Below are positions 8,920-18,056 of a DNA stretch of 64,000 nucleotides, in pieces. Positions within the stretch are counted from its first letter, which is position 1. Every line of letters starts with the position of its first letter. The notes below the pieces were generated by a model, which made no database searches, was not told the origin of the DNA, and saw only the letters and a list, made by a program, of their open reading frames with translations. This stretch comes from Mesorhizobium sp. J428 (lineage in GTDB: Bacteria > Pseudomonadota > Alphaproteobacteria > Rhizobiales > Rhizobiaceae). Position numbers and translations under genes: made by a program. Location of the stretch: the NCBI RefSeq assembly GCF_024699925.1, contig NZ_JAJOMX010000001.1:3014001-3078000 (forward strand), given 5' to 3'.

Positions 8920-9846
8920 ATGGGCTCGACCAATCGCGCCACAACCGGCCGCGTGCTGGTGATGGTTGCCGTGTTCATGATGGCTGCCGGCAAGGTGGCC
9001 TACGGCACCTTGCTGACCGCCGTGCCGTCACAGGTCTATGTGCTGTTCTGCTTCGGCGTGATGCCGCTCCTCTTCTGGCCGCGCTACGGCCGGCGTGTCG
9101 GGACCGTGGCCTGGCGCCACGTCCTGATGCTCAACCTTAGCACCGCCTTGTGCTTCCTGTTCTTCTTCTACGCGCTCAAGCTGATCGAACCGGCCGTCGC
9201 CGGCGCGGTGCAGTTCGGCGTCGGACCGGGCCTGTCGATCCTGATCCTTTTCCTCGTGTCAGGGATCATTCCGGGCCGTGCCCGCGTCATCGTCTGCCTC
9301 GGCCTTCTCGCCGGCTGCTCGATCCTGGCGGTATCCGCGGTGCAGGGCTCCGGCTTCGCGGTCGGAACGTCCGGCGGCTGGACGGGGCTGGTCGCGATCC
9401 TGCTCTCGGCGATGGGATCGGTGCTGATCACCTTCGCCTCCAAGGCGCTCAGCGACCGCGGCTGGCCGTCGGGCGCGATCCTGGCGCATCGCTGCTACCT
9501 CATCGTCCCGATCGCCGTCGTGCTGACCGTGCTCGACGACAAGACCTGGCTTGTCGACTGGACACCCAGGCTTATGCTGATCCTTGCCGCGGTCGGCCTC
9601 CTGGGAACGGTCATCCCGATGGTGTTCCTGCAGATGGGCATCGAGCGGTCCGATCCGCACACGGTCCTGGTGATGATGGCTGCCATGCCGATCTTTACCT
9701 TTGCGCTGGAGGGCTTCTCACCCCTCTACGTCTGGTCGCCGCTGACCGCCGCCGGCCTGTGCGTGATCGCGTTGTTCATCGCTTTCGATGCAATCTCCGC
9801 TCGGCGCCACACCGCAGTCAGGCTGACTTCTGCCAAAGAGGTTTAG
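8920..9846 (+). CDS. EamA/DMT family transporter
   Basis: 308 residues from ATG 8920, which has GGAAG 5 bp upstream. An in-frame ATG at 8851 would read through a terminator hairpin and is less likely. The protein has about ten hydrophobic segments in two EamA repeats, including NLSTALCFLFFFYALKLIEP and the second-repeat LGTVIPMVFLQMGIERSDPH. DMT transporters of this type mostly export amino acids or metabolites. Position after the deacylases suggests export of a product or of excess substrate. No regulator is attached. Confidence 0.82.
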   Translation: MGSTNRATTGRVLVMVAVFMMAAGKVAYGTLLTAVPSQVYVLFCFGVMPLLFWPRYGRRVGTVAWRHVLMLNLSTALCFLFFFYALKLIEPAVAGAVQFGVGPGLSILILFLVSGIIPGRARVIVCLGLLAGCSILAVSAVQGSGFAVGTSGGWTGLVAILLSAMGSVLITFASKALSDRGWPSGAILAHRCYLIVPIAVVLTVLDDKTWLVDWTPRLMLILAAVGLLGTVIPMVFLQMGIERSDPHTVLVMMAAMPIFTFALEGFSPLYVWSPLTAAGLCVIALFIAFDAISARRHTAVRLTSAKEV

Positions 9847-10052
9847 GCCCGAAGGATCAGGCCAACGGTCTGTGGTGTAACTCGGGGCGCCTCCTACTCC
9901 GCGAGCGGTCATGCATTCGCAACCGAGCGAATGATCTGCTGCCGCGTGGGAATCTCTCAAGAATCACCAATAACGCACTGCGCCGGGAACTTAAGCTTAG
10001 CACACATCAGGTCCGATCGCGAAACGAGGCGGTGCGGGCATGACATCTGCTC

Positions 10053-10739
10053 ATGGGCGAAGTGGTCTGGTCGATGCGGTTCTCCGAGGTCTTCTCCTAT
10101 AGCCACATGCTGATCTCGGGGCTGATCGTCAGCATATGGGTGTGCATCGTCTCGGCCGGAATCGGTTTTGCCCTCGCGCTTGTGTGCGCAGAAGCCAGGT
10201 CTTCAAGCCGTCTCATGATCCGCGCGCCCGTCGTTTGGTATGTCGAAACCATCCGGAATACGCCGTTCATCGTGCAATTGTTCTTCATCTACTTCGGGAT
10301 TGCGGCACTGGGTCTGAGACTCAATCCCAGCGCGGCCGCGATTGCCGCCTTGTCGCTCAATATTGGAGCTTACTTCACCGAGATCGTTCGCGGCGGGCTT
10401 GAGAACTCGAGAAGGGGAATTTCGGAGGCTGCCCGAGCACAGGGCATGACGCCCCTTCAGGTTTACTGGCGCATTCTGCTGCCTCCCGCCCTTGCCAAGG
10501 TTGACCGCCTGCTCGTCGGCCAATTCGTGCTCGTCTTCCTTGGCTCGGCCGTGATTTCGCAAATAGCCGTCGAAGATCTCACCTATGCCGGCCAGTTCAT
10601 CCAGACGCGGACTTTCCGCGCGTTCGAGAGCTATCTGGTCATCACGGTCATGTACGCTGCGGCCGGCATCGCTTTCGCCACGGTCTACGCCCTGATCCGC
10701 CCGTTCCTCTTTCCCTGGGAGAGGGATGTGCGCAGATGA
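10053..10739 (+). CDS. Polar amino acid ABC transporter permease (HisM/GlnP family)
   Basis: 228 residues with about five membrane segments. It carries the family block RNTPFIVQLFFIYFG and the EAA loop SRRGISEAARAQGMTPLQVYWRILLPPA. It overlaps the next permease by 4 bp (ATGA), implying translational coupling. ATG 10053 has no convincing ribosome site and an in-frame ATG at 10074 is possible. The preceding 9847-10052 shows no gene. The cassette order is permease, permease, binding protein, ATPase. Confidence 0.85.
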   Translation: MGEVVWSMRFSEVFSYSHMLISGLIVSIWVCIVSAGIGFALALVCAEARSSSRLMIRAPVVWYVETIRNTPFIVQLFFIYFGIAALGLRLNPSAAAIAALSLNIGAYFTEIVRGGLENSRRGISEAARAQGMTPLQVYWRILLPPALAKVDRLLVGQFVLVFLGSAVISQIAVEDLTYAGQFIQTRTFRAFESYLVITVMYAAAGIAFATVYALIRPFLFPWERDVRR

Positions 10740-11387
10740 GCGGTTCGTTCAGCAATCTGGCGATTGTTCAGACACTTATCGGAAAAGTCCCGTGGACATT
10801 GGCGCTCTCGTTCATCGCTTTCGTCGGCGGAGCGACCGTCGCGTCCCTGTTCACCGTGATCTCTGTTCTTGGCGGAAGGTATGTCTGGGGCATCGTGTCA
10901 TTTATCACGGTGATCATCCAGAGCACGCCGCTGCTTATGGTAATCTTCCTGTGCTTCTTTGGACTTCCGCTCCTCGGCATCGACGTCTCGCCCTGGCTCG
11001 CATCCTCCCTTGCGCTGATCGCCTTTTCGGGGGCTTTCCTGACCGAGATCTGGCGATCGGCGGTACCGCGCAGTACCGGTCGGTCAATGGGAGGCATCTG
11101 AGGCGTCCGGTCTCTCGCGGCTGCAGGCGCTCTGGCACATCGTGCTTCCGCAGTCTGTCCAGATCGCGATACCGCCGACGGTCGGTTTCAGCGTTCAGAT
11201 TGTCAAAGCCACTGCGCTGACGTCGATCGTCGGCTTCGTCGAAGTGACGCGGGCCGGTTACGTACTGAACAACGTCACCTTCAAGCCGTTCTTCATCTTC
11301 TTCGTCGTCGGCCTGATCTACATGGCCATCAACCTGCCGCTTTCCATCGCGGCCAGAAAACTGGAGCGACGCTTCACGCCGAAATGA
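10736..11387 (+). pseudogene. Polar amino acid ABC transporter permease (frameshifted near 11066)
   Basis: The first 115 residues (through GAFLTEIWRSAV) are a HisQ/HisM-type permease. The frame then runs to a stop at 11101. The other frame resumes with AVPVGQWEASEASGLSRLQ and LPQSVQIAIPPTVGF, the EAA loop of the same protein, and ends at 11387. Removing one C from the CC at about 11065-11066 joins them as AVRAVPVGQWEA, giving about 216 residues, normal for the family. It is probably functional if the indel is a base-call error, and partners the upstream permease. Confidence 0.8.
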
Positions 11388-11443
11388 CCAAGAAGACAAT
11401 GCGAACTTCGCAATAATTCCGTCAACAACAATGGGGAACAAAA

Positions 11444-12238
11444 ATGCTGAAGCGACTCTCTTCTTTCTTTGTTTCGATCGCCGCAACCTTGCTTGTAATG
11501 CAGAGCGGCGCGCATTCCGGAACGCTCGACGAAATTCTCCAGCGAGGCACCGTCCGCATTGCGGTCATGCAGGACTTTGCGCCTTTCGGAGCTCTCAATG
11601 CGAAACTGGAACCGGAAGGCTATGACATCGATGTCGCCAAACGCATCGCCGAAAACCTGGGCGTGAAGCTCGAACTGGTCGTCACGACAGGTGCAAATCG
11701 CATTCCTTATCTTCAGACCGACAAGGCTGACATCGTCGTTGCGGCGCTCGGTGCAAATCCGGAACGGGCCAAGTCGATCTGGTTCTCCAGTGCCTACGCT
11801 CCCTTCTATTCGGGGGTATTTTCCTCCAGTAAGGTCGACATAAAAAGTTACGCGGATCTCGCCGGCAAGACGGTGGGCGTGACGCGAGGCAATCTCGAGG
11901 ACCTGGAGATTTCGCGGCTCGCTCCCCCCGAAGCAAACATTATGCGTTTCGAGGACAATGCAACGACAACGTCGGCATGGCTCACGGGCCAGGTCGAAGT
12001 GCTGGTGAGCGGAAACACCGCAGCCGCGGTCATCGCCGCAAACAATCCCGGACTCGATATCGAAAGCAAGATCGTTATCAAGAACTCGCCCGCTTTCCTG
12101 GGCGTCACGCGCGGCAACGAGGATCTGCTTCGTTGGCTGAACGTCTTCATCCTCCACCAGCGACTGGCGGGCGGTCTCGATGAGCTCTCCGAAAAGTGGT
12201 TTGGCGAGCCGCTGCCGGCAACGTTGCCTTCCCTTTGA
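11444..12238 (+). CDS. Amino acid ABC transporter substrate-binding protein (family 3)
   Basis: 264 residues. A Sec signal peptide covers residues 1-24 (hydrophobic core FVSIAATLLVMQ, cleavage near SGAHSG). The mature protein starts LDEILQRGTVRIAV and has the SBP_bac_3 signature GYDIDVAKRIAENLGVKLELV. ATG 11444 has GGGGA 10 bp upstream. It is a periplasmic ligand collector for the two preceding permeases and the following ATPase. The ligand, a polar amino acid or derivative, cannot be told from sequence. Confidence 0.87.
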   Translation: MLKRLSSFFVSIAATLLVMQSGAHSGTLDEILQRGTVRIAVMQDFAPFGALNAKLEPEGYDIDVAKRIAENLGVKLELVVTTGANRIPYLQTDKADIVVAALGANPERAKSIWFSSAYAPFYSGVFSSSKVDIKSYADLAGKTVGVTRGNLEDLEISRLAPPEANIMRFEDNATTTSAWLTGQVEVLVSGNTAAAVIAANNPGLDIESKIVIKNSPAFLGVTRGNEDLLRWLNVFILHQRLAGGLDELSEKWFGEPLPATLPSL

Positions 12239-12312
12239 CCAACGGCCGGGGGACGTCGCATTCAGCGCCGCCCCTCGGTCTGGCCAGACCCTTCTAGAAG
12301 GTGGAAAACACG

Positions 12313-13053
12313 ATGAGCCACGTGCCGGCTGTGGAATTTCGACGGGTATCAAAGCGATATGGCTCGTACGAGGTCCTCAAGAACATCGACCTCTCCATCG
12401 GGATCGGCGAGCGGGTCGTCATATGCGGTCCGTCGGGATCCGGAAAGTCGACGCTGATCCGATGCATCAACCAGCTTGAGACGCATCACGCCGGTGAAAT
12501 TCTTGTCCACGGCCAGAGGGTCGATGGGGCCCCCTCGGATATAAGGCGGGTGCGTCAGATGGTTGGAATGGTATTCCAACAGTTCAACCTTTACCCGCAT
12601 CTGACGGCTCTCGAAAACTGCACGATTGCTCCGATCCTGGTTCGCCGTATCCCGAAGAAGGAGGCGCAGGAGATCGCGATGCGGCATCTCGATCGCGTAA
12701 GGATTGCCGATCAGGCAGGTAAGTATCCGCATCAGCTCTCCGGCGGGCAACAGCAGCGCGTCGCGATAGCGCGCGCCCTTTGCATGGAGAGCAAGGTCAT
12801 GCTCTTCGACGAGCCGACATCCGCTCTCGACCCTGAAATGATCGCCGAGGTCCTCGACGTGATGGTCCGTCTCGCCGAATCGGGTCTGACCATGATCTGC
12901 GTCACCCATGAGATGGGATTTGCGCGTCAAGTTGCAGATCGCATTGCGTTCATGGACAAGGGGCAAATCGTCGAGGTGGCGTCCCCTACGACGTTCTTCA
13001 CCGATCAGAGCAACGAGCGGACGCGGGCCTTTCTCTCGCAGATTCTGCACTGA
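12313..13053 (+). CDS. Amino acid ABC transporter ATP-binding protein (GlnQ/HisP family)
   Basis: 246 residues from ATG 12313, which has AAGGTGG about 9 bp upstream; a GTG at 12301 is in frame. Walker A is GPSGSGKST, the Q-loop FQQFNLYPHLTALEN, the signature LSGGQQQRVAIARAL, Walker B VMLFDEPTSALDPE, and the switch His in VTHEMGFAR. Length and motifs are those of the polar amino acid uptake ATPases. It is the last gene of the cassette. An AraC-type regulator starts 91 bp downstream. Confidence 0.9.
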   Translation: MSHVPAVEFRRVSKRYGSYEVLKNIDLSIGIGERVVICGPSGSGKSTLIRCINQLETHHAGEILVHGQRVDGAPSDIRRVRQMVGMVFQQFNLYPHLTALENCTIAPILVRRIPKKEAQEIAMRHLDRVRIADQAGKYPHQLSGGQQQRVAIARALCMESKVMLFDEPTSALDPEMIAEVLDVMVRLAESGLTMICVTHEMGFARQVADRIAFMDKGQIVEVASPTTFFTDQSNERTRAFLSQILH

Positions 13054-13144
13054 ACGCCGGCAGCAATTCGTTTGAACCGAACGCGGCACGGATGATACAA
13101 GAAACCTGGACGACTTTTGCGGGCAGCGCGTCTGGAGGAACGCA

Positions 13145-14026
13145 TTGCCTGAAGCCTATGGAGGGCTTGCGGGCGTGCCTCGAATAGACACACGCAACAG
13201 CGCGCGCTACTGGCGCGATCCCCGGATCCATGGCTTGAGCTGCCTGGCCGCCGATTTTACGACGCACGAATATGCCCCGCACAGCCACGATGCCCTGGTC
13301 ATCGCGGTCACCGAGACGGGTGGCTCGGAGTTCAGAAGCCGCGGGCGCATTGAGGAAGCCAAGACGTCGGTGCTGCTCGCGTTCAATCCCGACGAACCGC
13401 ACTCCGGGAGAATGGGCCGAAGCGACCGTTGGCGCTATCGCAGCCTTTATCTCTCGGCGCCGGCGCTAGACGTTCTCAAGCAGGAGATCGGCCTCGAACA
13501 GACTCCGTATTTCATGGAGAATGTCTTCACCGACGCCGATCTGATCGCCGATTTCATGCGGCTTCATCGCGCCCTGGATTCGCAAGGGGACGAGCTCGAG
13601 CAGCATGAGCTGTTGGTAGGCAGCCTCGGCGAACTGTTCCGGCGCCACGGGTCCGGAAAGGCACATCTGTCGGCTCGGTTCGCCGACCGAACCAAGGTTC
13701 GCACCCTCAAGGAACTGATGCATGACCGGCACGATGAGGAGCTCACGCTCGCCGATCTGAGCCAGGAAGTCGGGCTGACGCCGTTCCAACTGATCGCTCT
13801 TTTCAAGAGAACCACGGGACTGACACCGCATGCCTTTCTCACGCAGCTCCGTCTCAACATCGCGGTAAACGCTCTCGAATCCGGTGTTCCGATTGCGGAG
13901 GCCGCGCTGAGCGCAGGCTTCTATGACCAGAGTGCGCTCACCAGGCACTTCAAACGCTGCTTTGGGATCACACCTCTTCAGTGGATCAGGGCGGCCATGA
14001 TCGATCCTAACGTACGCGCAATTTAA
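13145..14026 (+). CDS. AraC family transcriptional regulator with N-terminal cupin domain (TTG start)
   Basis: 293 residues. The start is a TTG preceded by a strong GGAGGA (13134-13139). Residues about 30-110 form an AraC-ligand cupin (HSHDALVIAVTETGG). The C-terminal 100 residues carry two helix-turn-helix units, LTLADLSQEVGLTPFQLIALF and IAEAALSAGFYDQSALTRHF, ending with the typical FGITPLQWIRAAM. This AraC type usually senses a small amine or amino acid and activates an adjacent transporter gene. It precedes alaX, eamA, ldh and argE on the same strand and probably controls them. Confidence 0.87.
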   Translation: MPEAYGGLAGVPRIDTRNSARYWRDPRIHGLSCLAADFTTHEYAPHSHDALVIAVTETGGSEFRSRGRIEEAKTSVLLAFNPDEPHSGRMGRSDRWRYRSLYLSAPALDVLKQEIGLEQTPYFMENVFTDADLIADFMRLHRALDSQGDELEQHELLVGSLGELFRRHGSGKAHLSARFADRTKVRTLKELMHDRHDEELTLADLSQEVGLTPFQLIALFKRTTGLTPHAFLTQLRLNIAVNALESGVPIAEAALSAGFYDQSALTRHFKRCFGITPLQWIRAAMIDPNVRAI

Positions 14027-14107
14027 GCCAATAAACGAAGCGTTCCGGCTTCTAGTCTGACTTCCGATGCGGTCCGTCACGGGCGAGCTCAGCTTCGGAA
14101 GAACGAC

Positions 14108-14848
14108 ATGGCTAACTATTTTTGTCTCGATCATCCCGAAACCTATTCTCACCGGACTCAGGTAATTGACGCAAAGCCGGGCAGCGTACTGCTGGCGGAA
14201 ACGCCGTTTTATCCGGGCGGCGGCGGCCAACTGCCCGATCGCGGCATCATCGAATGGTCGCAAGGCGCGGTAGCCGTATCGGGATTTGAAATCCAGGACG
14301 GACGCATCTGGCATCTGCTGGAGGAGACCGTTGAGCTTCCCGGCACCGAGGTCATGGCGCAAGTCGACCCCGGTTTCAGGCGTCTCATGCGCCAGCTGCA
14401 CACCGATCTGCACGTCGTGAACGCACTAGTCTACCGCGACTTCGATGGAGCGCTTGTGACTGGCGTGCAAATGTCGGGCGACGGCACTGCACGTATCGAC
14501 TTCGACCTGGTGGATGCGGACAATGACCGGCTACGAGCCATAGAGTCAGAAATAAACGACGTGATCCGCAAGGATCTTCCGGTGCGCCAGTCGCATGTTC
14601 CGCAGGACGTGGCGTTCCACGAACCGGGGCTTATTCGCTCACGATCGGTAGCGCCGCCGCCGTCGCCGGACGGCCTCGTGCGCATAGTGGAAATCGTTGG
14701 ACTGGACCGCCAGGCCTGCGGCGGCACGCATCTCACTTCCACTGGCGAGTCGCCTCCGGTTCGCATTCTCAAGATCGAGAACAAGGGCCGTCACAACCGC
14801 CGCCTCCGGATCGGACTTGCCGGGCTGGCCCCAGAAGCCGCACGATGA
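14108..14848 (+). CDS. alaX: AlaX-type alanyl-tRNA editing protein
   Basis: 246 residues, a free-standing editing domain related to AlaRS. It begins with the AlaX block ETPFYPGGGGQLPDRG. The zinc site is formed by the two His of LHTDLH (residues about 98-102) and the Cys and His of DRQACGGTHLTSTGE. Such proteins hydrolyse amino acids mischarged onto tRNA-Ala (serine, glycine and others). The stop overlaps the next ATG by 4 bp, so it is translationally coupled to an exporter. A trans-editing factor inside an amino-acid catabolic operon suggests that the substrate is toxic through mischarging; that is inference. Confidence 0.87.
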   Translation: MANYFCLDHPETYSHRTQVIDAKPGSVLLAETPFYPGGGGQLPDRGIIEWSQGAVAVSGFEIQDGRIWHLLEETVELPGTEVMAQVDPGFRRLMRQLHTDLHVVNALVYRDFDGALVTGVQMSGDGTARIDFDLVDADNDRLRAIESEINDVIRKDLPVRQSHVPQDVAFHEPGLIRSRSVAPPPSPDGLVRIVEIVGLDRQACGGTHLTSTGESPPVRILKIENKGRHNRRLRIGLAGLAPEAAR

Positions 14849-15759
14849 ACGCGCTGGCATATCTTTGGTCGCGGCCCCTTCTTCTCCTGCCGCTTCCCCC
14901 GTTGTTCTGGGCCGGCAACCTCGTGCTCGGGCGGGCTCTCGCCAACGACTATCCACCTGTCTCGCTCGCCGTCGGCAGGTGGGTTATCGCCATTGCCGTT
15001 CTCGCCCCATTCGTGTCCAAGGCAGTATGGCGACAGCGCGGCCTGCTGCGCCAGAATTGGCTTCTGATCCTGTTATGTGGGGCTTTCGGGATCGCCGGCT
15101 ACAACGCCCTCGGCTACGTCGCCCTTCAGACCGTACCGGCCGCGAGCGTCGCCTTTCTGAACTCGTCTCTTCCCTTGATGGTGCCGCTTGCCGCGTTCGC
15201 CCTTGGCGTGGAACGGGTTCGGAGGATGACCATCTTGGGCATCCTGATATCGTTCGTCGGCGTCGCATGGATCGTGGCGCGCGGCAATCCGGCGGATCTG
15301 GCCCATATCGGCTTTGCTGCCGGAGAGCCTCTGGTCCTCGTCGCCGTTGCCAATTACGCGGTCTATTCCGTTCTCGTCAGGCGCAAACCGGGCGAACTCG
15401 AAGCACTGGTTTTCCTGGCCAGTACGATGGTCGCGGGCCTGGGCGTGCTTCTTCCTTTCTGGGCCTGGGAGCTGGCAGCCGGAGCCAGAATCCCCTTTGA
15501 TGCCGCTTCGGTCGGTGCGGTCATATACATCGGCGTTTTCGCCTCCCTCTTTGCGTTCATCCTTTGGAATCGCTGCGTCGCGACGTTGGGACCGAGCGTG
15601 ACGGGCGCGTCGTTTCACCTCGTGGCTTTGTTCACCGCGATCCTCGCCTTCCTCGTCCTCGGTGAACCCGTGGCCGGATTTCACCTGATTGGCGCGGCGT
15701 TGATCCTTTGCGGCTTCTTTGTCGCAACGCGACGTTGGCCGGCCCCTTCAACACCCTAG
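14845..15759 (+). CDS. EamA/DMT family transporter
   Basis: 304 residues, ten hydrophobic segments in two EamA repeats (LFWAGNLVLGRALANDYPPVSLAVGRW would be helix 1 and following loop; repeat 2 ends AGFHLIGAALILCGFFV). It starts inside alaX (ATGA overlap). DMT members beside AraC regulators usually export amino acids. Placement with AlaX suggests a two-step defence: editing of charged tRNA and removal of the free amino acid. Confidence 0.85.
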   Translation: MNALAYLWSRPLLLLPLPPLFWAGNLVLGRALANDYPPVSLAVGRWVIAIAVLAPFVSKAVWRQRGLLRQNWLLILLCGAFGIAGYNALGYVALQTVPAASVAFLNSSLPLMVPLAAFALGVERVRRMTILGILISFVGVAWIVARGNPADLAHIGFAAGEPLVLVAVANYAVYSVLVRRKPGELEALVFLASTMVAGLGVLLPFWAWELAAGARIPFDAASVGAVIYIGVFASLFAFILWNRCVATLGPSVTGASFHLVALFTAILAFLVLGEPVAGFHLIGAALILCGFFVATRRWPAPSTP

Positions 15760-15781
15760 TAGCGCATGCAGGAGTTCTTTC

Positions 15782-16837
15782 ATGACCGTGTTTTCAGCGG
15801 GTGACTTTGCCGAGCACGAGCAGGTCGTATTCGTCGCCGACGAGCCATCCGGACTTCGCGCCATCATCGCAATCCACGATACGACCCTCGGCCCGGCACT
15901 CGGCGGTTGCCGCATGTATCCCTACGCTTCGGAGGCCGAAGCGCTGCGAGACGTCCTTCGCCTGTCGCGTGGCATGACCTTCAAGGCAGCTGCGGCGAAT
16001 CTGGACCTGGGAGGTGGCAAGGCGGTGATCATCGGCGATCCGAGGACCCAGAAGACGCCCGCGCTGCTTCAGGCGATGGGCATCGCCGTGGAACGCCTGG
16101 GAGGACGATACATCACCGCTGAAGACGTCGGCACTACAGTCGAGGATTTCGGGGAACTTTACAAAAAGACGAGGCATGTCGTCGGCCTCCCGGTTGAACT
16201 GGGCGGTACCGGCGATCCGTCACCCACAACGGCTCGAGGGGTCTATTATGGGCTGGTGGCTGCCGCGCGTCATCGTTGGGGCGGGGATCGGCTGGCCGGC
16301 AAGACGGTGGCGGTGCAGGGGCTCGGCAATGTCGGCTGGCATTTATGCGAACTGCTCCATGCGGCGGGGGCGAAGCTCGTCGTCAGCGATGTCGATGACA
16401 AGCGGGTGTCCAGGGCCGCTACCGCATTTGGCGCTTCCAGCGTCCCGCCGGAAGAAATCTACGGAGCAAAGGCGGATATCTTCGCGCCCTGCGCCATGGG
16501 AGCGATCCTGAACGACGAGACGCTGCCTTTGCTGCGGGTCGAGATTGTCGGAGGTGCTGCCAACAATCAGCTCGCCCTGGATCACCATGGCGAGGCGCTG
16601 AGGGCGAGGGGAATTCTCTATGCACCAGATTTCGTTATCAACGCGGGCGGAATGATAAGGGTCGCCTCGGAGCGAGAGGGATTTGATGAGGCGCTCGTCG
16701 ATCGGAATGTGAAGGGAATAGGCGAAAGCCTGCTCGCGATATTCCAGCGTTCCGAAAGCGAAGCCATTCAGACGAATGCCGCTGCAATGCTCCTTGCTCG
16801 GGAACGCCTGTCTACGGCAGCCACCGACAGACTTTGA
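15782..16837 (+). CDS. Leu/Phe/Val (leucine) dehydrogenase family protein
   Basis: 351 residues from ATG 15782, with AGGAG 6-10 bp upstream. The N-terminal domain has the family block LGGCRMYPYASEAEALRDVLRLSRGMTFKAA with its catalytic Lys, followed by NLDLGGGKAVIIGDP. The Rossmann domain has VQGLGNVGWHL. Members deaminate branched-chain or aromatic L-amino acids with NAD to 2-oxo acids and ammonia. It is the catabolic dehydrogenase of the AlaX-exporter-deacylase group and probably acts on a hydrophobic or nonproteinogenic amino acid released by the next gene product. Confidence 0.88.
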   Translation: MTVFSAGDFAEHEQVVFVADEPSGLRAIIAIHDTTLGPALGGCRMYPYASEAEALRDVLRLSRGMTFKAAAANLDLGGGKAVIIGDPRTQKTPALLQAMGIAVERLGGRYITAEDVGTTVEDFGELYKKTRHVVGLPVELGGTGDPSPTTARGVYYGLVAAARHRWGGDRLAGKTVAVQGLGNVGWHLCELLHAAGAKLVVSDVDDKRVSRAATAFGASSVPPEEIYGAKADIFAPCAMGAILNDETLPLLRVEIVGGAANNQLALDHHGEALRARGILYAPDFVINAGGMIRVASEREGFDEALVDRNVKGIGESLLAIFQRSESEAIQTNAAAMLLARERLSTAATDRL

Positions 16838-16873
16838 AAGACTGTTCCAGCTGTCAGCGAGAGTAATTTCGGC

Positions 16874-17974
16874 ATGGGCGACACGCGCGCGATCCTGGAG
16901 CAACTGATTTCCTTCGACACCACGTCGCGCAACTCGAATCTCGCGCTCGTGGACTGGGTTGTTGACCGGTTCCAGCGCCTCGGCGCGCGCGTTCGCCTGA
17001 CATTCGATGACGAGAGAACGAAAGCCAACATCCTCGCGAGCCTTGGCCCGGCAGAGGTTCCAGGCGTTGTGCTGTCGGGACATACGGATGTTGTTCCCGT
17101 CGATGATCAGCAATGGTCGTCCGATCCATTCGTTCTTCGTGAAGACAACGGCCGCCTCTATGGTCGGGGCACTACGGATATGAAGGGCTTCCTGGCCTGT
17201 TGCATGGCGGCGGCTGCTCAAATCGCCACCAGGAAACTACATCGGCCAGTCCATTTCGCCTTCTCCTATGATGAAGAGGTCGGGTGTCTGGGTGTATCTC
17301 GACTGGTTCAGGATTTGCTGGCCGCAGAGTGCAAGCCGGCGTTTGCGATCGTCGGTGAACCGACCGCGATGCGAATAGGAAATGGACACCGAGGCTTCTT
17401 TGGCTACGAAACTCGATTTCGAGGCAAGGCGGCCCACTCAAGCGATCCCTCCGAAGGAACCAGTGCAATTTATCCTGCCGCGGCATTTGCAACGTTCATC
17501 CAGATGCTCGCTGCCGCAAAGAGCCTGAGCCAAGGCGCGACCTTCAATGTGGGTCGGATCCAAGGAGGCTCTGCAATGAACATCGTGCCAAGCAGATGTG
17601 ATGTTGTCTGGGAATTTCGGCCTAAGGACGAGTCCACAACGCAGGAGGTGCTGGCAGCGGTCGAGACATATTTGCAGACGCAAACCGAACCGCTGACGAC
17701 AACGCTTCTCGCTCGCGTACCGCCTCTTATGAAAAACGCCGACGCCATGGCCTTTACGGCTGAGTTGGGCGGGCAACTTCCGGCCCATGACCTTCCGTTC
17801 GGCACGGAAGGTGGGTTTTTCGACGAAGCGGGGATTGCAACCGTCGTCTGCGGGCCGGGGACGATCGCCCAGGCGCACCAGCCGGACGAGTGGATAGCCG
17901 CCGAACAACTTGCCGAATGTGACCGGTTCTTGCAGCGTATCGCTAAGTGGTCCGAGACGCCGCTGACCCAATGA
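16874..17974 (+). CDS. argE: M20 family deacylase, acetylornithine deacetylase (ArgE)-like
   Basis: 366 residues. Di-zinc M20 motifs are all present: SGHTDVVPV, GRGTTDMKGF (bridging Asp), DEEVGCLG (catalytic Glu and ligand), GEPTAM, and a dimerisation domain containing AHSSDPSEG. ArgE-like members split N-acetyl amino acids. Here it lies in a catabolic cluster rather than with arginine biosynthesis, so an N-acyl amino acid other than acetylornithine is plausible and the symbol names the family only. The spacing from the dehydrogenase is 36 bp. It is the last plus-strand gene before a convergent unit. Confidence 0.82.
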   Translation: MGDTRAILEQLISFDTTSRNSNLALVDWVVDRFQRLGARVRLTFDDERTKANILASLGPAEVPGVVLSGHTDVVPVDDQQWSSDPFVLREDNGRLYGRGTTDMKGFLACCMAAAAQIATRKLHRPVHFAFSYDEEVGCLGVSRLVQDLLAAECKPAFAIVGEPTAMRIGNGHRGFFGYETRFRGKAAHSSDPSEGTSAIYPAAAFATFIQMLAAAKSLSQGATFNVGRIQGGSAMNIVPSRCDVVWEFRPKDESTTQEVLAAVETYLQTQTEPLTTTLLARVPPLMKNADAMAFTAELGGQLPAHDLPFGTEGGFFDEAGIATVVCGPGTIAQAHQPDEWIAAEQLAECDRFLQRIAKWSETPLTQ

Positions 17975-18056
17975 AGACGTTGGTCCAGACGACTTGCACG
18001 CCTTACTTTAAGTGGCGTCGTCGCATCCAGTTCCCTTGAAGCGCACGCCAGGCTGC

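Noticed and set aside
17975..18056. Terminator between argE-like and alcohol dehydrogenase genes
   Set aside because: GACGAC/GTCGTC can pair across a long loop but the stem is weak and there is no T-run, so it is not listed as a feature.
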